A stretch of 64,000 nt of DNA from Pseudomonas sp. ACM7 (GCF_004136015.1 NZ_CP024866.1:5738066-5802065); one strand, 5' to 3'. Counted from the first letter of the stretch, positions 26,666 through 36,348 are shown. The notes: generated from the sequence alone by a model not told the origin. Numbers and translations are program-made.

Positions 26666-27643
26666 ATGGATCTCGTATTTCTCGGTACTTCAGCAGGCGT
26701 TCCGACCCGAAATCGAAATGTGAGCGGCACCGCTTTGCTCGAGTCCGCAGGCAGAGGTTGGTATCTGATCGATTGTGGTGAAGCCACTCAGCATCAACTG
26801 TTGCGTACTCCATTGTCTTTACACGAGCTTCGAGGATGCTTCATCACGCACGTTCACGGCGATCATTGCTTCGGCCTACCCGGCTTGCTGGCCAGCGCCG
26901 CCATGTCGGGACGTCTCGAACCACTACATATAGTGTTGCCGGTTGCCCTACATGCCTGGTTGCGTCTAAGCGTGACTGTAAGTGAGTCCTACCTACCCTT
27001 CGAGTTGCATCTGCATGCGAGCGAAACCTTTGAGGGCTGGCGAAATGGCAATGTTCAAGTCAACACCGTTGTCCTCTCCCACCGAGTCCCATGTCATGGC
27101 TATATATTTTCCGAGGCCACCCCTGACCCACGATTGGATGTGCAACGCCTCGAGACAGATGGTGTCCCCCGAGGCCCTCTTTGGGGAGAGCTGGCGCATG
27201 GACATGATGTTGAGCATGCTGGACAGATATTTCGTTCCAATCGTTATTTACGGCCTGCCCGACCAGACCAGCGCATCATCATTTGCGGCGATAACGATTC
27301 CCCCGAACTATTGACGGAGGTGGCGCCTGGCACAAACGTGCTCGTGCACGAGGCGACCTTCACTCAGCCTTTAATCGATCGCACGCGGACGACTTATGGA
27401 CACAGTAGTGCCGCTGCTGTGGCGCGTTTTGCTGAGTCGGCACGCATCCCAAATCTAGTGCTTACCCACTTCAGCGCGCGCTATCAATCCAACCCCAAAC
27501 TTAGCCCGTCCATTGATGATGTCCGCGAGGAAGCAGCGGCACACTTCACCGGCGAGTTGATCCTGGCGGATGACCTGCAACGCTACCACCTGGGTCGGGA
27601 CGGTCGCCTGAAGCCTGCCATCGGCCGCTTGTCGCGATGCTGA
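26666..27643 (+). CDS. rnz: Ribonuclease Z
   Basis: A 325-residue metallo-beta-lactamase nuclease of the RNase Z family, which cleaves the 3' trailer of tRNA precursors lacking CCA. It starts [21 protein letters not shown], has the zinc motif [23 protein letters not shown], the GDN motif (IICGDNDS), and the late HEATF and LTHFSARY motifs with the remaining Zn ligands. Full length. A hairpin lies across its stop codon. Confidence 0.95.
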   Translation: MDLVFLGTSAGVPTRNRNVSGTALLESAGRGWYLIDCGEATQHQLLRTPLSLHELRGCFITHVHGDHCFGLPGLLASAAMSGRLEPLHIVLPVALHAWLRLSVTVSESYLPFELHLHASETFEGWRNGNVQVNTVVLSHRVPCHGYIFSEATPDPRLDVQRLETDGVPRGPLWGELAHGHDVEHAGQIFRSNRYLRPARPDQRIIICGDNDSPELLTEVAPGTNVLVHEATFTQPLIDRTRTTYGHSSAAAVARFAESARIPNLVLTHFSARYQSNPKLSPSIDDVREEAAAHFTGELILADDLQRYHLGRDGRLKPAIGRLSRC

Positions 27644-27661
27644 TTACTATTTGTAATCAGC
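27639..27661. terminator. Inverted repeat at the rnz stop codon
   Basis: GCTGATTAC-TATTT-GTAATCAGC, a perfect nine-base stem. The TGA stop lies in its left arm. No T tract, so its role as terminator is likely but not certain. Confidence 0.5.
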
Positions 27662-27991
27662 GCCGCGCTTGCAAATCAAAATGAGGGGCCGTGCAATGAA
27701 GTGGAGCTCAAGCCTTCCGCCGGCACCCCGACCCCAGCCGAGCCCTGAGCGCTTTTGCTGAAGCAGTATGGAAGCAAAAAGCGGGTGAAATTCATCGAAC
27801 GATAACCGCGTGCTCGTGCTCGTGCTCGCATTCACTGATGAGTCCAACCGAATTACGTTCCAGTCTCGGCCCTGAGAGATAGAGCCGCAATCTGCTGTCA
27901 TAAATTGTCTCAGCTGAACCTTGCGCTGGTATTGAAATCGTCGTGCCTTGGCGGTACTTGTAGGACACCATTCGTTAGCAGGAAGCGCACC

Positions 27992-28207
27992 ATGGGGCCC
28001 AGATTCAGAGTGATTGAAACCACCAGACTAGAGGATGGCAACAAGCGATATAGGGTTGTAGATCTGGTTGAGGGAGGCTCAGCGAGCAAACACGGTGTGT
28101 TTGAGGTTAGAGCTGAGGCAGAGACTGTTTGCTCGACATTGAACACCGAGCATAAATGGCCGACTGAGATAGGGATGCGTCGTGCCGCACCGGTTAGCTC
28201 TCAATGA
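27992..28207 (+). CDS. Hypothetical protein (71 aa)
   Basis: A 71-residue protein starting at ATG 27992 with AGGAAG upstream: MGPRFRVIETTRLEDGNKRY, then VVDLVEGG and VFEVRAEAETVCSTLN. Cytoplasmic, no motif I recognise. It lies between rnz and mvaU and converges with mvaU. Confidence 0.55.
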   Translation: MGPRFRVIETTRLEDGNKRYRVVDLVEGGSASKHGVFEVRAEAETVCSTLNTEHKWPTEIGMRRAAPVSSQ

Positions 28208-28433
28208 TCTACACGATTATCGAACCTGCTTTCCAACTCTATTACCCGGGGGCGCAGACGAATGCCTCCAGGTCTCCGAGAGCTTATTACCTCATTACGT
28301 GGCCTCGTCCTCCTAGAGGCAGAAAGGCTCTCTGAGAACTCAACATGCTGAAGACGTTTGACACGAACTCTGCTACCTCATGCAACAGATAACGCGTCAA
28401 GTCGCTGATTTGAAGCAATGAAAGTCCGCCAAC

Positions 28434-28458
28434 AAAAAGGCCCTCGAAGGGCCCTTTT
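28434..28458 (-). terminator. mvaU terminator (parental copy of the repeat)
   Basis: AAAAAGG-CCCTCGAAGGG-CCCTTTT immediately after the mvaU stop codon at 28473, followed in the minus direction by a T tract. It is the presumed source of copies at 5803 and 6775. Confidence 0.85.
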
Positions 28459-28472
28459 GTACTCAAATCAAC

Positions 28473-28838
28473 TTACTTGGCCAGCCAAGACTCTACGGTG
28501 TCGGAGCCATACTGAGTTTTCCATTCCTTCAGTGTTTTGTGATTGCCGCCTTTGGTTTCTACGACTTCGCCGGACTCAGGATTCTTGTAAACCTTCACCT
28601 GGCGAGGCTTGCGAGTGCTGCTCTTCGACTCAGCAGTGGGTGCGCGACGACCTGCCTTTGGATCAAGTAGGTTGACGATGTCTTTTAAGCTGAAGCCGTA
28701 CTTCGCCAATAAGGCACGGAGCTTTGTTTCGAATTCGATTTCAGCCTTCAAGCCCGCGTCACCTTTGAGGGCTTCGAGTGCTTGAAGCTGTTCAGCTAGG
28801 TGTTTTTCGAGCTGACGGAACTCTGCGAGCTTGGACAT
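28473..28838 (-). CDS. mvaU: MvaU/MvaT-family H-NS-like xenogeneic silencer
   Basis: A 121-residue nucleoid protein. The N-terminus MSKLAEFRQLEKHLAEQL is the coiled-coil dimerisation segment, typical of MvaU. The C-terminus has the DNA-binding AT-hook-like loop (VETKGGNHKTLKEWK) and ends TVESWLAK. These proteins bind AT-rich horizontally acquired DNA and silence it, in Pseudomonas in place of H-NS. GGAGAG precedes ATG 28838. The AT-rich promoters in this window (for example 48430-48640) are natural targets. Its identity as an accessory paralogue rather than the core copy is suggested by the surrounding mobile DNA. Confidence 0.9.
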   Translation of the reverse strand: MSKLAEFRQLEKHLAEQLQALEALKGDAGLKAEIEFETKLRALLAKYGFSLKDIVNLLDPKAGRRAPTAESKSSTRKPRQVKVYKNPESGEVVETKGGNHKTLKEWKTQYGSDTVESWLAK

Positions 28839-29130
28839 GGGAAATCTCTCCGTGATTGTTATTCTAACGTTACACCAAAAACTCCAATTTGCATGAAGCG
28901 AGGTGCGTTTACTTTACTCATTAAGTCGTCTCCGTTGCAGGATTCGCACTTGAGCAAACGTCCATTAATAGACATTTGGCGACGAGTGAAGGTTCGTAAT
29001 ATCGCAACAGAACATTGGTGTGATGGCGCCGCATCTGACTCTGATTTGCGGAACGGAATTGTCAGCGGTGGTGTCGTTTGTATTAGACACCTTGGTGTCG
29101 AAATCCCGTTCAGATAAAGAGGTAGTTTTC

Positions 29131-29205
29131 ATGAACAATATCATCTACATCGTTGGGGCAGTGGTGATCGTCCTAGTCATCCTGTCGTTTGTCGGCCTTG
29201 TATAG
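29131..29205 (+). CDS. 24-residue membrane microprotein
   Basis: MNNIIYIVGAVVIVLVILSF and four more residues: a single hydrophobic helix with an Asn-rich N-terminus. AGAGG lies at the right distance before ATG 29131. Very similar 24-residue predicted proteins occur in many Pseudomonas genomes, from memory. It precedes the 104-residue gene by 83 bases on the same strand. Confidence 0.6.
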   Translation: MNNIIYIVGAVVIVLVILSFVGLV

Positions 29206-29288
29206 CCTACCCCAGCTGAAACCCATTCTGGTGACGCCGCTAGCGGTTCAGTCCGAGCTAAACCACGGTACTCAGAGGAGTTTCAGAC

Positions 29289-29603
29289 ATGTATCCGACG
29301 ACTCCTGACGGTCGCTACTTTGTGGTCAAAGGACAGCTGTGGCGTTGCACCAACCCATCGTTAAATGAAGATGTGCGACAGCGTCTTGTCGACGAACTCA
29401 TGGAAGCGCGACGTGAGGTAAAGGCAGCGAAAGCCTCCGGCGATCCTGGGCAGCTAAAGTTGGCCAGGGCGAGCGTCCAAACAACTAAGGTGGCGCTCGG
29501 GGAGCGCGGGCCGGTTTGGTGGGACGACGGTAGCCCTGACTTCAATACATGTCAGGTCGCCAATACACCCTATGCCGACTGGTATCCCCCGGTGTCAGGA
29601 TAG
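29289..29603 (+). CDS. Conserved hypothetical protein (104 aa)
   Basis: A 104-residue protein, start MYPTTPDGRYFVVKGQLWRC, with SLNEDVRQRLVDELMEARREVKAAK and an aromatic C-terminus (GPVWWDDGSPDFNTC). AGAGGAG precedes the ATG. Similar proteins are widespread in Pseudomonas and Rhizobium as hypotheticals. The IS3 remains start directly after its stop codon, so the natural C-terminus could be changed by a few residues. Confidence 0.7.
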   Translation: MYPTTPDGRYFVVKGQLWRCTNPSLNEDVRQRLVDELMEARREVKAAKASGDPGQLKLARASVQTTKVALGERGPVWWDDGSPDFNTCQVANTPYADWYPPVSG

Positions 29604-29604
29604 T

Positions 29605-30128
29605 TGTCGCCTCTCCGGTTTTTCCTGAAAAAGCATATCGGGGGCGGAAAGAGACTGGTCGTGCCGTACTATTCACCAGAACGCAGAGCCGCAGTAGTCA
29701 AAATACTGCTTCCCCCACTGAGCCTGTCGATGGCCGAGGTTTCGCGGCGCGAAGGGGTCAGCGAAATGTCTTTGTCCAACTGGCGCAAACAGCTCAGTTC
29801 TGAAGGAAGTGCAGTGTTCGAAAACAAGCCGTTGGCCGAGAACTGGTCAGCCGAAACCAAGTTTGCTGTCGTCCTTGAAACGGCCGGTTTGTCCGAGATC
29901 GACCTGGGCAAGTATTGCCGCCGCAAAGGCCTTTACACCGAGCAAATCACTGCCTGGCGACAAGCCTTTATCGCCGGCCAGAAGTCGGTAAAAGCCCAGC
30001 AAAAAGAAGACCGGGAACAGACTCGCAAAGAAAAGAAATGCATCCAGGAACTTGAGCGCGAACTGCGCCGAAAAGACGAGGCGCTCGCTGAAACAGCTGC
30101 GTTGTTGGTGCTGCAAAAAAGCTCAACG
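29605..30128 (+). mobile_element. IS3-family element remnant, left part with orfA
   Basis: The orfA reading frame (GTG about 29661) encodes a helix-turn-helix protein (YYSPERRAAVVKILLPP, GVSEMSLSNWRKQL) and a coiled end RRKDEALAETAALLVLQK, the IS3/IS150-type OrfA. At LLVLQK there is an A6 run (CAAAAAAG) where a -1 shift would continue KLN as in intact elements. The IS66 element starts eight bases later, so orfB and the right end are missing. The left end cannot be fixed precisely; 29605 is approximate. Confidence 0.7.
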
Positions 30129-30222
30129 GTAACTGATCCATAAACCCCACCTATCCAAACAGGCGGCGTCTGAGGTGGGGAGGAATCAAATCATGCTGGC
30201 GCGGAGGCCATTCGCGGCGCAG

Positions 30223-30537
30223 CTACTTCATTTTTTGTGGCTTGATATCCACCACCGTGCCCGCTTGTACGTTTTTGATCGGTGAAAGCAAGTGCGGCGA
30301 AATATTCCAGCGTTGGCTGGTGTCGGTTACCACTGTGACGGTCTTGCGGTTGAACTTCATGACGGTACCGGACAGGCGCTCACCACTGGGTGAGTCGAAG
30401 CTTACCCGTGCTCCTGGATGGAACTGCATCATCGATTTATGAGCTTCCAACGACTCCAGCATCTTCAGCCGTTCGATAATGTGATGATTCAATGTCACTA
30501 ACTCATCGACACTCAGATGATCAATATTGATACTCAT
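30223..30537 (-). CDS. IS66-associated accessory protein (104 aa)
   Basis: This lies inside the IS66 element, after tnpC. The ATG at 30537 overlaps the tnpC stop (ATGA). The product has an N-terminal helical part ([20 protein letters not shown]) and a C-terminal beta-rich part ([20 protein letters not shown], then [16 protein letters not shown]) that looks like a small SH3/KOW-type fold. No function is assigned; similar frames accompany some Pseudomonas IS66 elements. It could be a transposition regulator. Confidence 0.6.
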   Translation of the reverse strand: MSINIDHLSVDELVTLNHHIIERLKMLESLEAHKSMMQFHPGARVSFDSPSGERLSGTVMKFNRKTVTVVTDTSQRWNISPHLLSPIKNVQAGTVVDIKPQKMK

Positions 30538-32054
30538 GATGCCCTCCAATTCCAGGGTAGTAGCGCTTCAACGTCTTCAACCGACTCAGCCTGCGGTAAT
30601 CGCTCCAGTACATGGCGCAGCCACGTATAGGGCTCCTGGCCGTTTGCCTTGGCGGTCTCGACCAGACTGTAAATCTGCGCACTGGCTGCGGCGCCCTTGA
30701 GCGTATCGCTGAATAGCCATGCTTTGCGACCGATCACAAACGGTTTGATTGCTCTTTCGGCGGCATTGTTGTCGATCGGTAAAAAGCCAGCCTCTATATA
30801 ACGCTCCAGCCGGCTCCAGTTACTGGCCAAATAACCCACGGCCTTGCCCAAGGCACTTTGTGATGTGACCTGGGGATGAGTTTTCTCCAGCCAGTTTTTT
30901 AACTGGCTGAGCACCGGCAAGCTCTGTTCCTGGCGACCGGCAAAACGCTGTTCATCGGTCATCTCTTTCAACCCACGCTCGATGCCGTACAACTTGTTGA
31001 TCATCGCCAGCGCAACATCGGCTCGACCGGTTTTGCCCTTGGGCTGCACTTTTTGCGCATCGACAAACTTGCGCCGTACATGGGCCATGCAGGCCAAACG
31101 CTCGATACCCGGCTGCGCGCCAAAAGCGTTATAGCCGGCGTAATCATCGGTCATCAGATAGCCGCGATAGTCGGCGAGCAGCCGCAACGGCACCTCCTGC
31201 GCTCGGATGGTGGTGTAGTCAAACAGGATGACTGGGCGCTCCGGTGGGCCACTGGCTTGTACCCACATCCAGGATTGGCTGGTCGGGTCTCGGTCTGGCT
31301 CTTTCAGCACCTGCACTCGCGTTTCATCGCAGTGAACAATCGGACTCTCCAGTAACCGATCACGCATCAGATTCAGCAGTGGCTGGAAGTGTTCGCAGCA
31401 CTGGATCACCCAGCGCGCCAAGGTATGACGCGGAATATCGACACCGTGACGAGCGAGGACTTTTTCGAAACGGTGCAGCGGCAGGCCATCGACGTACTTG
31501 GTGGTCAGCAGCATCGCCAATACGCTGGGGCTGGCCATGCTTTTTTCGATCAGTTGCGCGGGTTTGTCGGCGGTGACCGGTGCTGTTTCGCAGCCTCGGC
31601 AGCCGTAGACCTTGCGGATATGTTTGATCACCCGGATCTGCATCGGCACGATCTCCAGCTGTTCGCTGGTTTCTTCACCGATGGCGTGTTTGCGGCAACC
31701 GCAAGCGCAGGTCAGTTCGTGCTCGGAGAGTTCGTGGATGACCTCGATGCATGGCAAGTCAGCCGACAGTGGCTTGCGTTTGCCACGGCGCTTGGTCGGG
31801 GCGACAACTTCTCCGTCAGCTTCAACGGGCGCTGGCGTGTCGATACTTTCGGCTTCATTAAACAGCAGCAGTTGTGGCGTCGCCGGATCAGCGGTTTGCT
31901 CTGACTTGCGCCCGAACAGGCGCTGACGAAGTAGCGCATTCTCTTCTTCAAGAAGAACGACCTTCGACTGCATCTGAGCAAGTAATTGCTTGAGCGCAGC
32001 CAGGTCATCGGGAAGGTTGTCGGGCATGGAAATCATGGCCCGGATTATACCCAA
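30534..32054 (-). CDS. tnpC: IS66 transposase TnpC
   Basis: A 506-residue transposase of the IS66 family. The N-terminus has a coiled coil ([24 protein letters not shown]), then a zinc-binding segment (CACGCRKH...GCRGCE), and the DDE-type catalytic domain with [20 protein letters not shown] and the C-terminal [20 protein letters not shown] containing the catalytic Glu. Full length with no visible lesion. It lies seemingly in one transcript with tnpB, one base downstream. Confidence 0.93.
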   Translation of the reverse strand: MGIIRAMISMPDNLPDDLAALKQLLAQMQSKVVLLEEENALLRQRLFGRKSEQTADPATPQLLLFNEAESIDTPAPVEADGEVVAPTKRRGKRKPLSADLPCIEVIHELSEHELTCACGCRKHAIGEETSEQLEIVPMQIRVIKHIRKVYGCRGCETAPVTADKPAQLIEKSMASPSVLAMLLTTKYVDGLPLHRFEKVLARHGVDIPRHTLARWVIQCCEHFQPLLNLMRDRLLESPIVHCDETRVQVLKEPDRDPTSQSWMWVQASGPPERPVILFDYTTIRAQEVPLRLLADYRGYLMTDDYAGYNAFGAQPGIERLACMAHVRRKFVDAQKVQPKGKTGRADVALAMINKLYGIERGLKEMTDEQRFAGRQEQSLPVLSQLKNWLEKTHPQVTSQSALGKAVGYLASNWSRLERYIEAGFLPIDNNAAERAIKPFVIGRKAWLFSDTLKGAAASAQIYSLVETAKANGQEPYTWLRHVLERLPQAESVEDVEALLPWNWRAS

Positions 32055-32414
32055 TCAAGCAACGAATCGCGGCGTCAAAACCTGATGAGGACGATTGCGC
32101 CAGAGATCAAAACCGTCGAGCAGCCAGTTCAGTTCCTGAACCGTCAGCACGATGGCTTCGTCGGTGGCATCGGGCGAGGTTTTGAAACGCTCAGACTCCA
32201 GGCGCTTGAGCCAAAGGCAGAAGCCGTTGCGCTCCCAATAAAGGATTTTCACTCGATTACGAGGGCGATTCAGAAAGACGAAAAGCACGGGGTCGAATAC
32301 CGCTACCTTGATATCCAGCTCGACCAGGGCCGCGAGGCCGTCGATGGATTTTCGGAAGTCCACGGGCTTGGGGTATAGGTACACTTTTTCGACTTCGGCG
32401 TCGGGACGCATCAT
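32055..32414 (-). CDS. tnpB: IS66 accessory protein TnpB
   Basis: A 119-residue IS66 Orf2/TnpB. Typical sequence VEKVYLYPKPVDFRKSIDGL and FVFLNRPRNRVKILYWERNG. I use ATG 32414, where the family normally begins (MMRPDAEVEKV); an upstream extension of 15 codons has no similarity. It precedes tnpC directly. Confidence 0.9.
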   Translation of the reverse strand: MMRPDAEVEKVYLYPKPVDFRKSIDGLAALVELDIKVAVFDPVLFVFLNRPRNRVKILYWERNGFCLWLKRLESERFKTSPDATDEAIVLTVQELNWLLDGFDLWRNRPHQVLTPRFVA

Positions 32415-32625
32415 GACGGACTGGCTCCAGAAAGAAATCGGGAGCACAGCATCGGACATCAGGTTTCGGCTTGGAATGTGGGCTTCATGGAGCGCTTACC
32501 CAAAATCGGCCACCGCAACCATTCAAACCGGATGAAAAAATAACTCTATAAATCATTAGCTTATCTAACTTTGCACTTTTCGTATTTTAGTTCGGTGGTT
32601 CTCTTGTACTCATGAAAAACGAAGC

Positions 32626-33276
32626 TCATGAACACAAACCGGCGCAGCGAACTTCGCCTACGGGGCATCGAAGGACTCTATAGATCTCAGAAATCACCTG
32701 CATCGTTGCGTCTTCGATCGTTCCTTCATTACGGCATAAAACCCAGCCGTGATCTGCAATCGCTCGCTCGAACGCCTTGGTACAAGCAACTTGTTCTTCC
32801 AGCGTATGGATCACGGTACTGCTCAGCCCACGCCGTCGTGCCGCTGCCCTCGCCCATGAAACATCAGGGGCGGTGACAACCCCGACATGCAGGTCTGGCA
32901 CTCGCACATTTCGATCAATGTTCAACTGTAGAATCTCTGCAAACGGGACTATCCGGCGAAACGCGGCATCAGACGGGTACCAGCGATCGATCAAGATGAT
33001 GCTGTCTGGTGGCTGTTTAGACAGCACGTGCCGGGAAATCCAGGTACGGCTATCAGCAAAGCGCTCACAAACCTCCAACTCCAAATCCCGGGTGGGATTT
33101 CTGACGAGTTTGTTAACGAGGGTCATTGTTTCACCCCTAAAGGGATCGCTTTTTCTCTCGCAAAGTCGGATCACCTTTTTGTTGTCTGCCCTCAGTACTT
33201 TCGTAACGGCTTCCAACAGTGTGGTTTTGCCGGCTCCTTTGGGCCCATCTAGAGAAACAAACAGCGGACGATTCAT
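32626..33276 (-). CDS. dTMP-kinase-like P-loop protein
   Basis: A 216-residue nucleotide-binding protein with the Walker A motif DGPKGAGKTT (residues 10-19), ILIDRWYPSD as in the thymidylate kinase DR(Y/W) motif, and RAAARRRG near the lid. Thymidylate kinase (tmk) is about 210 residues, but here the sequence is diverged, so it may phosphorylate another nucleotide or act as a deoxynucleoside-monophosphate kinase-like ATPase. It lies alone between the IS66 element and relics, on accessory DNA. Confidence 0.75.
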   Translation of the reverse strand: MNRPLFVSLDGPKGAGKTTLLEAVTKVLRADNKKVIRLCERKSDPFRGETMTLVNKLVRNPTRDLELEVCERFADSRTWISRHVLSKQPPDSIILIDRWYPSDAAFRRIVPFAEILQLNIDRNVRVPDLHVGVVTAPDVSWARAAARRRGLSSTVIHTLEEQVACTKAFERAIADHGWVLCRNEGTIEDATMQVISEIYRVLRCPVGEVRCAGLCS

Positions 33277-33591
33277 TCTTCACATAACGATTGATATACG
33301 GTTTTTTTGCCCGGTTCGTTCGCTGGAACCGCTTGGCGCGACTACGCGAATCGAGTGGAGGGTGCTTATAAACAGACATTGACGAACACTCTAACCTGAT
33401 TTCTGACTGAAAGGTTTCAGAATCCAGGGTTACAGCCCCTTATGAACATCGGTCATCGCCCATCTGTTCAATTATGTGTCAGGGTGGAACTTCTCCACAG
33501 GAACATTTAGTGGCGCTCTACTTGACGGAGGCAACAGCTCGGCCCCAGGCACGTTCGTCTAGAACCCTGAAACGGAGAAGCCAACGTAAGC

Positions 33592-33948
33592 ACCTTGAAA
33601 CCTCACCCCGCACTGGACAACGGTATCTAACTTGCCGCCGCGAATTTCACAGGCGGCACCCTGCAATGCCTGTGTGCGACCGACAAGGTCGAGGTCAACA
33701 TCGACGCACAAACCCTGCATAACCACGCGTGCGGCTGCAGCAAATGCTGGAAACCACAAAACGCGACATTCGCCGTCATCGCCGTGGTGCCTCGAGATAA
33801 GGTCAGCGTCATTGCCCACGGCGAAAAACTGGAAATTGTCGACGAAACCGCCACCATCCAGCGGCACGCCTGCAAGCAGTGCCACGCCCATCTCTTCGCA
33901 AAAAACAACGATATGCGCCCCCTACCTTGCCTAATTCCTGAGGTTTGA
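33592..33948 (+). pseudogene. gfa: Relic of gfa (S-(hydroxymethyl)glutathione synthase)
   Basis: In the frame starting at 33592 the sequence reads LKPHPALDNGI, then a TAA (33628), then [38 protein letters not shown] and [13 protein letters not shown] before a TGA at 33946. This is the glutathione-dependent formaldehyde-activating enzyme: the three Cys-rich zinc motifs are all present. An in-frame stop in the N-terminal part and loss of the C-terminal third (family about 190 residues) show it is decayed. Formaldehyde detoxification would not be supported by this copy. Confidence 0.8.
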
Positions 33949-34397
33949 GTCCATTGCAGCTCAACAGCGCGGACGTAAACACCAGAATCACCGAATCGCC
34001 TAAAAGCGACTTTGCAATCATCCGCACAACCAACCCGGCTCGTTGGGGCTGTGACGTTCACGTCACCATTGCAGGATGATCAACACCATGAAATCAGGCT
34101 AATCCCGGCACCATCAAACGCCTACCGAATGCTCCAATCGTCCAATGAGATCAATGACGGCTTGGGTCTCTACACAGTGCAAGCGAACCGCTTGTAAAAC
34201 ACAAAAGGGGATACCTTGGTCGTGGAGGCCTGGCGCCGCGTGAAGGCCGCCCTATCGTTGCCCAAATATCTGTTTGAACAGTCTCGACGGGGTCATATTT
34301 TTTGATTGATGAGTCCATACCCACCTCAAGGGGCTTCAATTATCCAATGATGATCCTGTGGAGCTATGTGATTGCAGCAAGAGTCCGAACGCCAGTT
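33949..34397. other. Gap, no supported gene
   Basis: A plus-strand open stretch at about 33955-34077 reads LQLNSADVNTRITE and ends DVHVTIAG. It may be a fragment of another gene, but I cannot name a family. The rest has only short frames without support. Confidence 0.35.
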
Positions 34398-35435
34398 TCA
34401 ATTCACTCGGTTGCGCCCGCTGCGCTTGGCTTGGTAGAGGGCATCATCGGCACGAATCAGAAGGCTTTCCACATCGTCACCTGCTTTGGCGAGGGCGACA
34501 CCAAAGGACGCAGTTACAGTGTCTAGCACCTCATTCGTGCCACGAACCTTGATCCGCAGTGCCTGAATTTTTAAGCGCAGCTGCTCAGCAAATGTATGAG
34601 CACTGGTGAGATCAAAACACTCGTGCAGGACTACACAGAACTCTTCGCCACCATAGCGTGCCGCCAAGGCCTGAGGCGGGATTGAGTTCCGTAACACCTG
34701 ACCAACATGCTCAAGTACCCGGTCGCCCAAAGGATGGCCATACCGGTCATTGAACTGCTTGAAATGATCGATATCCAGCATGACCAATGCCACCCCGTGA
34801 GGCGTGTTGATCAATGCATGCTCCAGCAAGCGAGTGAAGGTAGCTCGGTTCAACACCTTAGTCAGCCCATCCAAAGATGCCGCCAGCTGGGCTCGCTCGA
34901 GCTTGTCTCTCAGACTCTTAATTTCATTTTGCGCTGTGTGCAGCTGGGAGAGGAAAAGCTCTTGCTGATCCTGCATGACCTGGGTGCTCTGTTGCAGCTC
35001 GCTCAGAATGGCAGGCAACCTCTTGTCGACCGGCTCCGCGAGCATTTCCATGCAATGACCAAGACTGGCTTGAAAGTTGGCACTGCCATTCACGCTACGC
35101 GAGACATTACGCTCCATGTCGTCAACCAGATTGATCGCTTGTTGTTGCCCTGCGCGCGCCTCCTCCAATTCGTTACGAATGATGTAGTCGCGGAAAAGCT
35201 TCGTAGCGGATTCTGGAGGGAAACAGTCGAAGTCTTTGACCACCCTGTCCAGATGGCGATTAAGCTCTGGCTCCTGACCTTTGCTGTAGGTGTACCAGAG
35301 AGCATAGTGCACGGGATTTGGTGGAATGTTGTGACGCACCATCAGTGGTACGGCCTGCTTCAGCAGAGCCGCCGCCTCGCGGGAGTCCTCTGGATACAGC
35401 GCTAGGGCAGTCGCACGCGTCTCTGATTGGCTCAT
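34398..35435 (-). CDS. Diguanylate cyclase (GGDEF)
   Basis: A 345-residue enzyme with a helical N-terminal region (no transmembrane helix or obvious sensor; LLKQAVPLMVRHNIPPNPVHYALWY is a conserved lead) and a coiled stalk, then a GGDEF domain: SLDGLTKVLNRATF, MLDIDHFKQFNDRYGH and RYGGEEF, the active-site signature. The usual inhibitory I-site RxxD, five residues before the motif, is absent (RNSI). It would make c-di-GMP from GTP in the cytoplasm. I place the start at 35435; an upstream ATG at 35465 is possible. Confidence 0.88.
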   Translation of the reverse strand: MSQSETRATALALYPEDSREAAALLKQAVPLMVRHNIPPNPVHYALWYTYSKGQEPELNRHLDRVVKDFDCFPPESATKLFRDYIIRNELEEARAGQQQAINLVDDMERNVSRSVNGSANFQASLGHCMEMLAEPVDKRLPAILSELQQSTQVMQDQQELFLSQLHTAQNEIKSLRDKLERAQLAASLDGLTKVLNRATFTRLLEHALINTPHGVALVMLDIDHFKQFNDRYGHPLGDRVLEHVGQVLRNSIPPQALAARYGGEEFCVVLHECFDLTSAHTFAEQLRLKIQALRIKVRGTNEVLDTVTASFGVALAKAGDDVESLLIRADDALYQAKRSGRNRVN

Positions 35436-35516
35436 AACGTCACTGTGGTTGGTTTTTATTGGCATATATGAATTCGGGGGGCAGCATATCCTTACGTACA
35501 CCAAGCAGCCATACAT

Positions 35517-36025
35517 AAGTTCATCTGCAAGATGTCCAGCGAGGCGACTGCGAGCGCGGACTATCCATCACCGTTATGCCTCTGGATAGCACCCAACTGA
35601 CTTGTGAATACCATTTTTAGCCTTGTAACTAGCATAGTTAGCAAGGCGTGATAGTCGGAAACTCACGATCAAGGAGATATGGCTTTCAATCACCTTTATC
35701 ACATTGCCATTCTTATGCGTTCAAGCCGATCCAGCCAGGGATACCCGCGTAGAGGCCAACCCCAATGATCAGCACCCTGAAAATCGAAAAAGGGTCGTAG
35801 CTTTGTACTCTCTCACTGCCTGCGTTCCCGTCGATTACGGAATCATCCCAGGCATGTTCCCAATTTGACACGATCGCCGTGTTGGAAGAAATTGATGATC
35901 CGCCTCCTCTCTTCGACCTTAAATCCTTTGGCTGTATCTGCAGCCCAAATTTTCGACACGATCGATTGGATGTTCCCCAACCGGCCACTGGCCCAGTCGA
36001 TTACTGGGTGCCTGGTTTCCTAATA
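35517..36025. other. Gap, no supported gene
   Basis: About 510 bases. A minus-strand frame of 91 codons (35713-35988) has mixed composition and no family features. Nothing supportable is seen. Confidence 0.4.
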
Positions 36026-36036
36026 GGAGTGACAAA

Positions 36037-36348
36037 TTGCTGAATCGGCCCGACAAAGATGCGCTACGTGCGATGCTGGAATCGCAAGTACAAGAAAAGC
36101 TACAGCACGACCCTGATGCGGTAACGACTTATGCAGCACAGCCTGAACCCGAACGAAAGCCATACACCAGTAAACCCACGGTTCAGGACAAGGCATTTCA
36201 CAGGGAACTCGATCAGATGCGTGCGGATGCTGAAGCCGGAGTGATACATAAATCAGTGCGCGAGCCAATGGACGATGGTGAGTCTAGCCTTGCGCTCAAT
36301 GATTACCCTGGCTTGAAAGAGGCAGGCTCTGCATCAAATCAGTGGTGA
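36037..36348 (+). CDS. Hypothetical hydrophilic protein (103 aa)
   Basis: A TTG start at 36037 preceded by AGGAGT. The 103-residue product (start MLNRPDKDALRAMLESQVQE) is acidic and helical with no transmembrane part. A composition similar to the other small stress-like proteins of the window. No recognised family. Confidence 0.45.
   Translation: MLNRPDKDALRAMLESQVQEKLQHDPDAVTTYAAQPEPERKPYTSKPTVQDKAFHRELDQMRADAEAGVIHKSVREPMDDGESSLALNDYPGLKEAGSASNQW

Larger units (their letters stand above)
30129..32499 (-). mobile_element. IS66-family insertion sequence (2371 bp)
   Basis: Terminal inverted repeats are GTAACTGATCCATAAACCCC at 30129 and, reading the other strand from 32499, GTAAGCGCTCCATGAAGCCC. 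They begin with GTAA as usual in IS66. It carries tnpB, tnpC and an accessory 104-residue gene, but has no tnpA-type first gene; only 40 bases lie between the right end and tnpB's upstream frame. The eight bases outside each end (GCTCAACG and CCAAAATC) differ, so there is no target duplication. Confidence 0.85.
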
